Shown: positions 1-6,121 of the stretch, one piece after another
How positions within the stretch are numbered: the first letter of the stretch is position 1
How the letters are laid out: each line of letters starts with the position of its first letter
Assembly (NCBI GenBank): GCA_041605955.1
Contig: JBFIXI010000096.1
Span: forward strand, 1 to 11,001
Length of the DNA stretch: 11,001 nt
Source: JAHEJX01 sp041605955
GTDB lineage: Bacteria > Actinomycetota > Acidimicrobiia > Spongiisociales > UBA5794
Reading direction: 5' to 3'
Translations under genes and position numbers: made by a program
Notes under the pieces: model-generated
Database searches by the model: none
The model's input: the letters and a program-made list of their open reading frames with translations, nothing else
Told to the model about the DNA's origin: nothing

Positions 1-1
1 G

Positions 2-76
2 CCGGGCGCGACCGTCACGCTCGAGGCAGCTCCCGACACGTTCGTCTCCTTCGATCCAGCGATCTTCCTCGACTGA
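2..76 (+). CDS. C-terminal end of a truncated gene, possibly ABC transporter ATPase TOBE domain
   Basis: The window opens inside a reading frame that runs to TGA at 74-76 and leaves 24 residues ending FVSFDPAIFLD. The pattern G-x-x-V-x-L, then an acidic residue, then a hydrophobic-FDP segment and a final LD resembles the last strand of the TOBE domain that closes many ABC importer ATPases. That match is short and only suggestive. The gene reads toward the sigma/anti-sigma operon, so the two transcription units converge. The fragment is too small to identify a substrate. Confidence 0.4.
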   Translation, partial: PGATVTLEAAPDTFVSFDPAIFLD

Positions 77-113
77 CCCAATCTGCGCACTGAGTCCGAC
101 CCGATAGTGAGAA

Positions 114-133
114 GCGCCGCACTGTGCGGTCGC
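114..133 (+). terminator. Weak hairpin after the upstream gene
   Basis: GCG-CCGCA, a CTG loop, then TGCGG-T-CGC forms an 8-bp stem with one bulged T, 38 bases after the stop at 76. It lies between convergent genes, where a terminator is expected. No T-tract follows, so intrinsic termination is uncertain. The rest of 77-261 shows no gene. Confidence 0.25.
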
Positions 134-261
134 CGTCAGCTGCCCGGAGCAGGCCGCAATGCCACTGTTTGGATCAGTCCCGTGGTAATCCCGCCGCTGA
201 CGATCCTCGGGTTCTTGAAGTACGAATCAGATCCATCAGGCGTCGCTGGCGCCCGATCTCC

Positions 262-1161
262 TCACACGACCCCATCTTCGAGTGGATAGACGTCGGACTG
301 GGCGACGAAATCGTCTACGTACTCGAGCGCAATCTTCATGTGCTCCGGATTGCGGCTGGCGAAACCCGGGGGCCACACTCTGTGGAAGACGTTGCCACTC
401 CATGGGCCGATGTCGTCGTATACCTCGGGATGGGCCTGCTCCAGCCAGCGGTAGAACGCTATATGGAAGGCTTCCCATCGTGGGCAGCACAGGCCATTGT
501 CCTCCTGATATGCGGTGGAGGATCGGTCAACGATCTGTCCTGACCGATTCACCACGAACGTCATCGTGCCGTCCGAGGCGAGGCCGCCCGCCCCGTGGAA
601 GTCGTCCTCCACGTAGACCGGGCATTCGACGGAAACCGAGTCGGCGTCTTCGCCAACGATCGCACACGGCGCGGTCACCTCGATCTGCTCGTTGGCGTTC
701 ATGAGGCTTCGGGGAAAGAGCTGTTCGTCCTCCGAGATCGGCGCGAGGAACTCAAGCCAGCTGTCGAAGTCGCCCGCATTCCATGCCTCTATGGATTGCA
801 GAACGAGATCGATCTCCTCCGGCAGCGGGGCCGCAGTCGTGGACGTGGTTGTGGTGGTGGTCGTCGCCGTCGTCGGCGGAGGTGTTGTTACCGGGGCCGG
901 CTCGTCGCCGCCCGGCAGCAGGGCGATCGCCAGCCCGATGCCGATCACGACGGCGAATGCTGCGGCCGCCGCCCACCAGGGCTTCCACCGCGGCCTCCGG
1001 GGCACCGGCGTCACGGGCTGAGTGTCCAACTGGGATTGCATGGTCTTCGTCCTCTCGTCGAGCTGGCGGAGGACGACGTGTGCCGGCAACATTCCCCCCG
1101 GGAGGTCGGCTTCCCCTGGAGCGGGGTCCAGAGCCTTGACCCGGGTCAGCAGATCGGCCAT
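262..1161 (-). CDS. Single-pass membrane protein, probable anti-sigma factor of the ECF sigma gene
   Basis: This 299-residue protein has a cytoplasmic N-terminal part of about 60 residues with an LDPAPG segment near residues 11-16. A basic stretch (RRPRWK, 55-60) precedes one membrane helix (about 62-82). A Pro/Thr-rich linker (about 88-111) and an outer domain of about 185 residues follow. The outer domain starts with IEAWNAGDFDSWLEFL, reminiscent of NTF2/SnoaL-like folds. The ATG overlaps the sigma factor TAA by one base (TAATG) and has a strong GGAGGTGA ribosome site 6 bases upstream, so the two are co-transcribed and translationally coupled. No HxxxCxxC zinc anti-sigma motif is visible in the N-terminal part. 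The anti-sigma role is inferred from position, topology and the short cytoplasmic domain. The outer domain could be the stress or ligand sensor. Confidence 0.75.
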   Translation of the reverse strand: MADLLTRVKALDPAPGEADLPGGMLPAHVVLRQLDERTKTMQSQLDTQPVTPVPRRPRWKPWWAAAAAFAVVIGIGLAIALLPGGDEPAPVTTPPPTTATTTTTTTSTTAAPLPEEIDLVLQSIEAWNAGDFDSWLEFLAPISEDEQLFPRSLMNANEQIEVTAPCAIVGEDADSVSVECPVYVEDDFHGAGGLASDGTMTFVVNRSGQIVDRSSTAYQEDNGLCCPRWEAFHIAFYRWLEQAHPEVYDDIGPWSGNVFHRVWPPGFASRNPEHMKIALEYVDDFVAQSDVYPLEDGVV

Positions 1162-1709
1162 TACGCGTCACCTCCCTCTCTCACTCGCACGGGGACGGAC
1201 TTGCCCTTGGCTACTGCGGCCGCCAGACGGTTCATGGCACGCACCATTCGCTTCTCGGCGGCGGCCACGGAGATGTCGAGCACGACGGCGATTTGCGGAG
1301 CGGTGAGCTCCTCCCAGGCTCGTAGCCGAATGACCTCGCGATCGTCGGCGCTGAGGGACCGCAGCGCAGCGTCGACTTCGTCGTACTCGCTGTGGCGCAC
1401 CACGTGCACCTCGGGGCCCGAGTCGACGAACTCCGCGGCAACTCGGGCCCTCTCGGCCAACCGCAAGGTCCGCCGGCCCGACCGCTCGATGTTGCGCACC
1501 ACGTTGCGGGCGACACCGAGCAGCCACGGCACGGTCTCCTCGCCGCCCGGTATGTCGTCGAGCCGCCGCCACGCCACGAGGAACACTTCGGAAACCGCAT
1601 CGTTGGCATCGGCCGGCTTGAGACGCCGCACGCAGTAGCGCTGCACCACCGGGAGGTGGGCGTCGAAGATCCGGCGGAACTTCGCATCGCTGCTTGGGGA
1701 CTGAGCCAA
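1161..1709 (-). CDS. ECF-type RNA polymerase sigma factor
   Basis: This 182-residue sigma-70 family extracytoplasmic-function factor would direct RNA polymerase to a small promoter set. Region 2 spans about residues 11-80 (FRRIFDAHLP, DANDAVSEVFLVAWRRL, PWLLGVARNVVRN) and region 4 about 110-162 (LSADDREVIRLRAWEELTAPQIAVVLDISVAAAEKRMVRAMNRL, a helix-turn-helix). The frame stays open far upstream with no ATG. I chose TTG at 1709 because GGGAG lies 6 bases before it and residue 1 then falls just before region 2. The in-frame stretch back to a GTG at 1790 has low third-position GC and no ribosome site, so it looks like leader rather than coding DNA. GTG 1790 remains possible (209 residues). It is immediately followed by, and coupled to, the membrane protein gene. 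An ECF-like promoter lies about 110 bases upstream. Confidence 0.88.
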   Translation of the reverse strand: MAQSPSSDAKFRRIFDAHLPVVQRYCVRRLKPADANDAVSEVFLVAWRRLDDIPGGEETVPWLLGVARNVVRNIERSGRRTLRLAERARVAAEFVDSGPEVHVVRHSEYDEVDAALRSLSADDREVIRLRAWEELTAPQIAVVLDISVAAAEKRMVRAMNRLAAAVAKGKSVPVRVREGGDA

Positions 1710-1761
1710 AATCGACTCCCGGTCGGGTGCTGCTGCATCGCGATGTCCAGCACCTTCGCCA

Positions 1762-1806
1762 TCCGGACAGGTCAATTCAATTGTCCACACAAATCGACTG
1801 TCCGGA
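1762..1806 (-). promoter_or_regulatory. Inverted repeat in the sigma operon leader
   Basis: Plus-strand TCCGGACAG (1762-1770) and CTGTCCGGA (1798-1806) are perfect 9-base inverted arms around a 27-base spacer. The spacer holds a smaller palindrome, CAATT-C-AATTG (1773-1783). The element lies between the predicted transcription start (near 1813) and the TTG start of the sigma gene. It could be a repressor operator or an RNA hairpin. The promoter-distal arm is absent in the second promoter copy near 7412, so it is specific to this operon. Confidence 0.45.
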
Positions 1807-1859
1807 GTGGCAGCCCCGCGGACATGACACGGTGGAACCGGTTCCGCACGGGGACTGGC
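1794..1859. repeat. Promoter-region repeat, copy A
   Basis: This stretch matches 7412-7478 at 53 of 67 aligned columns with one single-base gap. The best blocks are TGTCCGG, TGGCAGCC and GAACCGGTT. Both copies sit upstream of minus-strand genes and face the same way relative to them. The central GGAACCGGTTCC here is a perfect 12-base palindrome; copy B keeps only the AACCGGTT core. Confidence 0.75.
1820..1843 (-). promoter_or_regulatory. Predicted ECF sigma promoter of the sigma/anti-sigma operon
   Basis: On the minus strand GGAACC (AACC at 1843-1840) is followed after 16 bases by GTCC (1823-1820). GGAAC-type -35 boxes and (C)GTC-type -10 boxes at this spacing are the usual form of ECF promoters, which are often autoregulated. 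The same AACC-N16-GTCC layout recurs at 7439-7462 upstream of the lipoprotein. Transcription would start near 1813, leaving a leader of about 100 bases. This is predicted from motif and conservation only. Confidence 0.55.
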
Positions 1860-1970
1860 AGGGGGAGGGGACCATCCCTCCCCCTGCAGCCTTCGATGTC
1901 GGGTCACGTGGTCGAGAACGTCGATGGCGCCCGCAGATATCCTTCCGGGCACGTCGGAAAAGGATGGGCC

Positions 1971-2342
1971 GTGAAGATCAACCACCAGATCGTCGTGTTC
2001 GACGCCGCCGATATCGGGGCGGAGAGCAGTTTCTGGGCGGGGCTCCTCGGAGGCATCGTCGAGGCCGAAGACGACTGGCACACGGTGATGGTGGAAGGCA
2101 GGCCGCAGGTGGCGGTGCAGCTCGCCCCCGACCACGTGCCGCCCGACTGGCCCCACGGGAGTCCGCAGCAGATCCATCTCGACCTCTGGGTGGACGACAT
2201 CGACGAAGCGCACGAGAAGGCGATGTCCTTGGGGGCGCGCCTGCTCCAGGAAGCAAAGGACACCGACGAGCCTGACGACTTCCAGGTCTACGCCGACCCG
2301 GCGGGACATCCCTTCTGTCTCTGCTGGGTCAAGAAGGCGTAG
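1971..2342 (+). CDS. VOC-superfamily (glyoxalase/dioxygenase fold) protein
   Basis: This 123-residue single-module protein of the vicinal oxygen chelate fold runs from INHQIVVFDAADIGAESSFWAGLLGG at the N-terminus, through IHLDLWVDDIDEAHEKAMSLGA (about 68-89), to the closing YADPAGHPFCLCW (107-119). The paired beta-alpha-beta-beta-beta pattern and the DPAGHPFCL ending are typical of the Glyoxalase_6-like group. His5 and His69 are possible metal ligands. The substrate cannot be assigned, because the family includes lyases, dioxygenases and resistance proteins. The frame is open upstream, but GTG at 1971 is chosen because AAGGA lies 6 bases before it and the fold starts there. It is divergent from the sigma operon and 67 bases upstream of the MetE-like gene, with which it may be co-transcribed. 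Confidence 0.82.
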   Translation: MKINHQIVVFDAADIGAESSFWAGLLGGIVEAEDDWHTVMVEGRPQVAVQLAPDHVPPDWPHGSPQQIHLDLWVDDIDEAHEKAMSLGARLLQEAKDTDEPDDFQVYADPAGHPFCLCWVKKA

Positions 2343-2409
2343 GTCGGCCCCAACACATCCGACCACTCCCCCGTAAGCTCCAACCACGTCTTAGCGAAAG
2401 GGCTCCCAG

Positions 2410-3429
2410 TTGCTCGAATGCACCATCGCCGGAAGCTTGCCGAAGCCGCCGTGGCTGGCCTACCCGGAGCAATTGTGGGCACGATGGCGCCTCGACGGCG
2501 AAGAGCTCGCAATCGCCAAGCGAGATGCCGTGCGGCTGGCGGTTGCCGATCAGGTCGCAGCCGGTATCGACATAGTCACGGACGGTGAGCAGACCCGCCG
2601 CCACTTCGTGACGTCGTTCATCGACGGGCTCGACGGCGTCGACTTCGAGCACCGCACCACCGTCAAGATCCGGCAGCGTTACGACGCCTCCGTGCCTCGG
2701 GTCGTGGGGGCGGTGGCGCGCACCCACCCCATCTACGTCGATGACGCCCGCTACCTGCGCACGCTGACCGATCGGCCGCTGAAATTCCAGCTGCCGGGCC
2801 CGATGACGATGGTCGACACGCTCGCCGACGAGCACTACGGGAACCGGGAGACGCTCGCCATGGCATTCGCCGAGATCCTCAACGAAGAGGCTCGCGAGCT
2901 GGTGGCGGCGGGCATCGACATCATCCAATTCGACGAGCCCGCCTTCAATGTCTACATGGACGACGTGGCCTCATGGGGCATCACGGCGCTGGAGCGGGCC
3001 GGCGCCGGCCTCGACGCCAAGACCGCAGTGCATATCTGTTACGGGTACGGCATCACCGCCAACATCGAGTGGAAGCATGGGCTCGGCGAGCAATGGCGTC
3101 AATACGAGTCGACGTTTCCGCTGCTTGCCGCCTCGAGCATCGATCAAGTGTCGCTCGAACTCGCCAACTCGCACGTACCCATCGAGCTCATCGGCCTCCT
3201 CGGCGGCAAGGACGTGATGGTCGGCGTCATCGACGTCGCCACCGATGACGTCGAGACGCCGGATGAGGTTGCCGCCACCATCCGCCGCGCCATGGAGTAC
3301 GTTCCCCCCGAGCGTCTGTATCCCTGCACCAACTGCGGAATGGTGCCGCTGTCTGCAGAGGTTGCCCGCGCCAAGCTCGCCGCCCTCGGCGCCGGCGCCG
3401 CCATCGTGCGCCAAGAACAGACGACGTGA
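2410..3429 (+). CDS. Core-type methionine synthase II (MetE C-terminal-domain protein)
   Basis: This 339-residue protein matches the catalytic C-terminal half of cobalamin-independent methionine synthase, which methylates homocysteine to methionine in the cytoplasm. Seen motifs are AGSLPKP (7-13), DIVTDGEQTRRHF (54-66), LPGPMTM (128-134) and IIQFDEPAF (171-179). The expected zinc ligands are His208 and Cys210 in VHICYG, Glu250 in VSLE and Cys309 in TNCGM. Full MetE is about 750 residues; the N-terminal folate-binding half is absent, with no room for it upstream. The methyl donor may therefore be something other than polyglutamyl methyl-tetrahydrofolate. The start is TTG 2410, with GAAAGGG 7 bases upstream. 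I leave the symbol blank because short MetE-like proteins differ in substrate. Confidence 0.88.
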   Translation: MLECTIAGSLPKPPWLAYPEQLWARWRLDGEELAIAKRDAVRLAVADQVAAGIDIVTDGEQTRRHFVTSFIDGLDGVDFEHRTTVKIRQRYDASVPRVVGAVARTHPIYVDDARYLRTLTDRPLKFQLPGPMTMVDTLADEHYGNRETLAMAFAEILNEEARELVAAGIDIIQFDEPAFNVYMDDVASWGITALERAGAGLDAKTAVHICYGYGITANIEWKHGLGEQWRQYESTFPLLAASSIDQVSLELANSHVPIELIGLLGGKDVMVGVIDVATDDVETPDEVAATIRRAMEYVPPERLYPCTNCGMVPLSAEVARAKLAALGAGAAIVRQEQTT

Positions 3430-3500
3430 ATCGAATGCGTTCGACCTGTTCCTCAATTGGATGCACAAGGCCGTGCGGCCGACGGTACGGCCACGGCCTG

Positions 3501-3830
3501 ATGATTGAAGGCTTCCGCCAGAACCTGGGATACGACTACGCCGCAGCGGCGCCGACGATGGCCAACGCGGCGGTGCAATTTGCCGACAGCGGCGACGTCA
3601 ACTGCGGGGCTGGCAGCACCAGCAGCGCCGCCTAGGTCCAAGTTGAGATCGACGCCGCTCCCATACTCGCCGGGGTCACCGACTCGCTGCCGAACCTGCC
3701 AGTGCGGCAGGTAAACGAGGCACGCACCCTCGACTTGGCCGCCCCAGTGCTGCAACAGGCCGAACCGCCGGAGCGGGCGGCGGACCGACTCGCTATGACA
3801 CCCTGCGGCCCCCCTTCGCTCCTCCACTCG
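3501..3830 (+). pseudogene. Possible decayed coding stretch, unrecognised
   Basis: From an ATG at 3501 the plus frame reads IEGFRQNLGYDYAAAAPTM and continues to TAG at 3633-3635. Beyond the stop the same frame stays open past 3800 (DAAPILAGVTDSLPNL and on). Third positions are strongly G/C on both sides of the TAG, as in the true genes here, which suggests one former gene with a nonsense mutation. The frame can be traced back to a GTG at 3426 that overlaps the TGA of the MetE-like gene, but codon use there is less gene-like. I recognise no family. It could also be a genuine short protein ending at 3635, or non-coding DNA with chance bias. The rest of 3430-3960 shows nothing else. Confidence 0.3.
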
Positions 3831-3960
3831 TCCAAGCGTCGATCTACGGCCGCTGCCGGCTCTGGTCTCGAGCCGACCAGGCGAATCCGGGTAATGGGCT
3901 CCGAGGCTTGCCGTGATCGGCGGATTGTCGTCGCCAGGAAGCGCCGGCCAGACTGAAACC

Positions 3961-4485
3961 ATGACGTCCCGGCCCAGGCATATCGTGATCACGGGGCACA
4001 TGGCGGTGGGCAAGAGCACTGCGGCAGAGGCCGTCGCTGCGAGCCTGGGCCGAAACCATCGCGATTCCGACTCGGATATCGAAGATCTCACCGGACATAC
4101 GGGACGAGAGATCGCGTGCCGGGTTGGAGTGCCGGCGCTGCACCGACTCGAGGCCCAGGTGCTGTTGGCGGCTCTCACCACTGAAGAGCCGCTCGTGATC
4201 TCTGCGGCGGCATCGACCATTGAGCATCCCGAATGCCGCCGCCGCATGGCCGAACGGGCATGGGTCGTCGTCCTGACCGCCCCAGCGGAGACCCTTCAGG
4301 AGCGAGCGGGTCGCGGCAGCCACCGCCGCAACATCCCGGTCGATCGGTTGACGGCTCTGGTGGCCGAGCGCGCCGACCTCTTTGCGGAGGTCGCCGACGC
4401 CACCATATCTGCCGAACAGCCTCCGCAGCAGGTGGTCGATGCCATCATCACGGCTTGGGATCGATGCCGGCACGGCGCCGGCTGA
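3961..4485 (+). CDS. Shikimate-kinase-like P-loop nucleotide kinase
   Basis: This 174-residue protein has a Walker A motif GHMAVGKST (12-20), an acidic D-S-D-S-D-IE-x-x-TG segment (35-45) placed like the DTD of shikimate kinase, and HRLE (61-64) in place of the family's FRxxE. Basic residues in RGSHRRN (118-124) lie where the LID arginine is expected, followed by ERADLFAEVAD (136-146). Length fits shikimate kinase (about 170). The shikimate-binding GGG loop is missing: the matching place reads VISAAAST (79-86). The substrate may therefore not be shikimate, and no other aromatic-pathway gene is nearby. ATG 3961 is chosen because the P-loop strand starts a few residues later; ribosome-site support is weak. 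An in-frame start at 3913 would add 16 unlikely residues. Confidence 0.72.
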   Translation: MTSRPRHIVITGHMAVGKSTAAEAVAASLGRNHRDSDSDIEDLTGHTGREIACRVGVPALHRLEAQVLLAALTTEEPLVISAAASTIEHPECRRRMAERAWVVVLTAPAETLQERAGRGSHRRNIPVDRLTALVAERADLFAEVADATISAEQPPQQVVDAIITAWDRCRHGAG

Positions 4486-4849
4486 CACCCCGCTACCGTT
4501 CGTCGCTGTCCGAGTGTGCCATCCTCCCCGACACCGCCGAGCGGTAGGAAGGCTTGCTCGAGCTGTCAGCGACAACGGCGCCGACCCGAACTGCTGCTGC
4601 ACCTGGTGGCTGCTCACGGGCCGCAGCTGCGACGCCGAGCCCAACTCGACGCGCGCTCGCGTCCCGGGGCGCGAATCGACGACGCCGCCACCCTGGGGCG
4701 TCACCTGCTTCTATACGCCGGAAGAATCGCAGCACCGGGCCCGCACCGCATTCCTAGACGCGGCCGGGTCACGCGGCCGGGGCACACGCCCGGCGCTTCG
4801 GCGCGTCGATCGTTGCGGGCGACCAGGCGATCAAGCCGGCCCGGGCCGC
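4486..4849. other. 364-base stretch without a supported gene
   Basis: This lies between the 3' ends of the kinase-like and MgtC genes. Several frames are open by base composition, but their translations are Arg/Pro/Ala-rich, have no domain I recognise and no convincing ribosome site. The phrase CGCGGCCGGG occurs twice about 4758-4780. A GGCCCGGGCC palindrome at 4838-4847, just past the MgtC stop, has no loop or T-tract and is not a convincing terminator. It may be decayed sequence. Confidence 0.4.
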
Positions 4850-5530
4850 CTAGCGGCGCAACCCGTATTCGGGGCCCTGGGGCCAGTAGAGTGCCGAGAG
4901 CGGCTTGACGGACGCCACCGTACGATGTGACGCCAACATCTCAGCGAGCATGCCCGCCTCGCTCTCTTGGCATCCGACGATGAGCACTCCGCCCCCTTCC
5001 GGCTTGCGCTTGAAGTCGACCTCCTCCGATTCGGGGTCGACCCGCTTGGTGAACTTCAGCAGCGACTCGAGCTTGGAGACGTCGGCGACATGCACCTCGA
5101 GATACCGTCGCGCCTTGTCTTTGCGGCGCGCCACGGCGAGGTCCACGGCCCGCAGGCTGTACAGCGTCCCCAGCGTCACTGCACCGCCGATGATCGCCAG
5201 CCAGTACGACCCGGCGCCGGCCGCCATGCCCAGAGAGGCCACTACCCACAGACCGGCCGCGGTGGTGAGGCCGTGCACGAAGGCACCTTCCCGGAAAATG
5301 GCCCCGGCGCCGAGGAACCCGATGCCGGTGACGATCTGGGCGGCGATCCGCGACTGGTCGGGGCCTTCGAAACCGATGATCGACGCGATCGAAAACACCG
5401 CGGCGCCGACACCCACGAGTGTATGGGTCCGCAGGCCGGCCGACTTGCGGGCGGTTTCCCTCTCGTAGCCGATCAGGCCGCTGCAAACACCGGCCAGGAC
5501 CAAGCGCCCCAATATGGTCCACGGCGACAT
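4850..5530 (-). CDS. MgtC/SapB family membrane protein
   Basis: This 226-residue protein has about five hydrophobic helices in the first 125 residues and a soluble C-terminal domain (about 135-226). Family hallmarks are GLIGYERE (18-25) followed by SAGLRTHTLVGVGAA, TGIGFLGAGAIF (68-79) and GLTTAAGLW (87-95). The soluble domain begins YLEVHVADVSKLESLL, resembling the ACT-like domain of longer MgtC proteins. MgtC proteins are linked to growth in low magnesium and to survival in host cells, acting partly by regulating other membrane proteins. In free-living actinobacteria the role is less clear. The ATG has GGGAGG 6 bases upstream. It stands alone, with no Mg transporter gene nearby. Confidence 0.9.
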   Translation of the reverse strand: MSPWTILGRLVLAGVCSGLIGYERETARKSAGLRTHTLVGVGAAVFSIASIIGFEGPDQSRIAAQIVTGIGFLGAGAIFREGAFVHGLTTAAGLWVVASLGMAAGAGSYWLAIIGGAVTLGTLYSLRAVDLAVARRKDKARRYLEVHVADVSKLESLLKFTKRVDPESEEVDFKRKPEGGGVLIVGCQESEAGMLAEMLASHRTVASVKPLSALYWPQGPEYGLRR

Positions 5531-5874
5531 TCAACGCCTCCCGTCGCAGCCCCTACGGTATCGGATCGGCGATTCCGCCGCGCAACACGCCGCTGATATC
5601 GCAGCCACCGAAAGCTGGCCCCAATTGGGGTCCTCCCCGGTGCCCGCCACGAAGCCGCCGCCGGAAATCTCTAGTCACCGCGAGGAGTGCCCGTAGCTCC
5701 CCTCGACCCAAATGCACGACCCCGGCATCCATCACCATCGGAAATCGCGACGAGCCGGACCATGTCTTCGAGCTGCGCCTAGCCGGAGCTCACATCGTCG
5801 AGAGGCACGGGGGTACCAACGTTTCGGACCCGCTAGCTTCACGTCACAAAGTCACCGGATGCGGGAGCCGAAGC
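5531..5874. other. 344-base intergenic stretch
   Basis: This lies between the divergent starts of the MgtC gene and the small repeat protein, so it should hold both promoters, but I cannot place either with confidence. It contains a perfect 12-base palindrome CCCCAATTGGGG at 5619-5630. The plus frame around 5734-5820 (IGNRDEPDHVFELRLAGAHIVE) looks mildly gene-like but has no start signal and no family I recognise. Confidence 0.35.
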
Positions 5875-6069
5875 ATGACCGACGCCAACGCCGAAGCAGA
5901 GCGACTGGCAGAGCGAGCCCGAGCGGAGGCTGAACGCAAAGCAAGTCGGCAAGCCGAAGAAGCCGAACGCAAAGAAGCCCGTGCGAAGGCGGAAGCCGAG
6001 CGCAAGGGGGCCAGGGCCAAAGCAGAAGCCGAACGCCGTGCTGCCCGTGACGCTCTGCGCAACGGCTGA
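5875..6069 (+). CDS. 64-residue all-helical protein of five EAER hendecad repeats
   Basis: ATG 5875 has GGGAG 7 bases upstream. After a six-residue cap (MTDANA) the whole protein is five consecutive 11-residue units, each starting EAER (residues 7-17, 18-28, 29-39, 40-50, 51-61), ending with RNG. There is no Cys, Pro, Trp, Tyr or Phe and almost nothing but Ala, Glu, Arg and Lys, so a single long charged helix or a hendecad coiled coil is expected. There is no signal peptide or membrane segment. Similar low-complexity stalks occur in TolA- and filament-like proteins, but no homology is claimed. Function is unknown. Codon variation between units suggests older duplication kept at protein level rather than a fresh slippage repeat. 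Confidence 0.62.
   Translation: MTDANAEAERLAERARAEAERKASRQAEEAERKEARAKAEAERKGARAKAEAERRAARDALRNG
5893..6057 (+). repeat. Five tandem 33-base repeats encoding EAER hendecads
   Basis: Units begin at 5893, 5926, 5959, 5992 and 6025, each exactly 33 bases with no indels. Each starts GA(A/G)-GC(A/T/C)-GA(A/G)-CG(A/C). Units 3 and 4 are the most alike at protein level (EAERKEARAKA and EAERKGARAKA) yet differ at several silent positions. Confidence 0.85.
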
Positions 6070-6121
6070 CCCGACGTCGCACCTTCGTCGCGCAGTAGTG
6101 GCGGGACACTGCAGCAGTGTT

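Noticed and set aside
838..880. GTG/GTC microsatellite-like tract, considered as a CRISPR or phase-variable repeat
   Set aside because: It is the Thr codon run of the membrane protein linker read on the other strand. Units are irregular and there are no spacers. A similar tract near 7075-7115 has the same explanation.
595..1638. Long plus-strand open frames opposite the sigma/anti-sigma operon
   Set aside because: They are antisense shadows created by high GC. Their translations are Arg/Pro/Ser-rich and the minus-strand genes have clear domains and ribosome sites.
3453..4247. 264-residue minus-strand open frame across the kinase-like gene
   Set aside because: It overlaps the P-loop gene in antisense, has no domain, and its upstream part lacks a ribosome site.
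5619..5630. Perfect palindrome CCCCAATTGGGG
   Set aside because: A lone 12-base palindrome with no loop, no second copy in the window and no link to a promoter. It could be an operator or chance.
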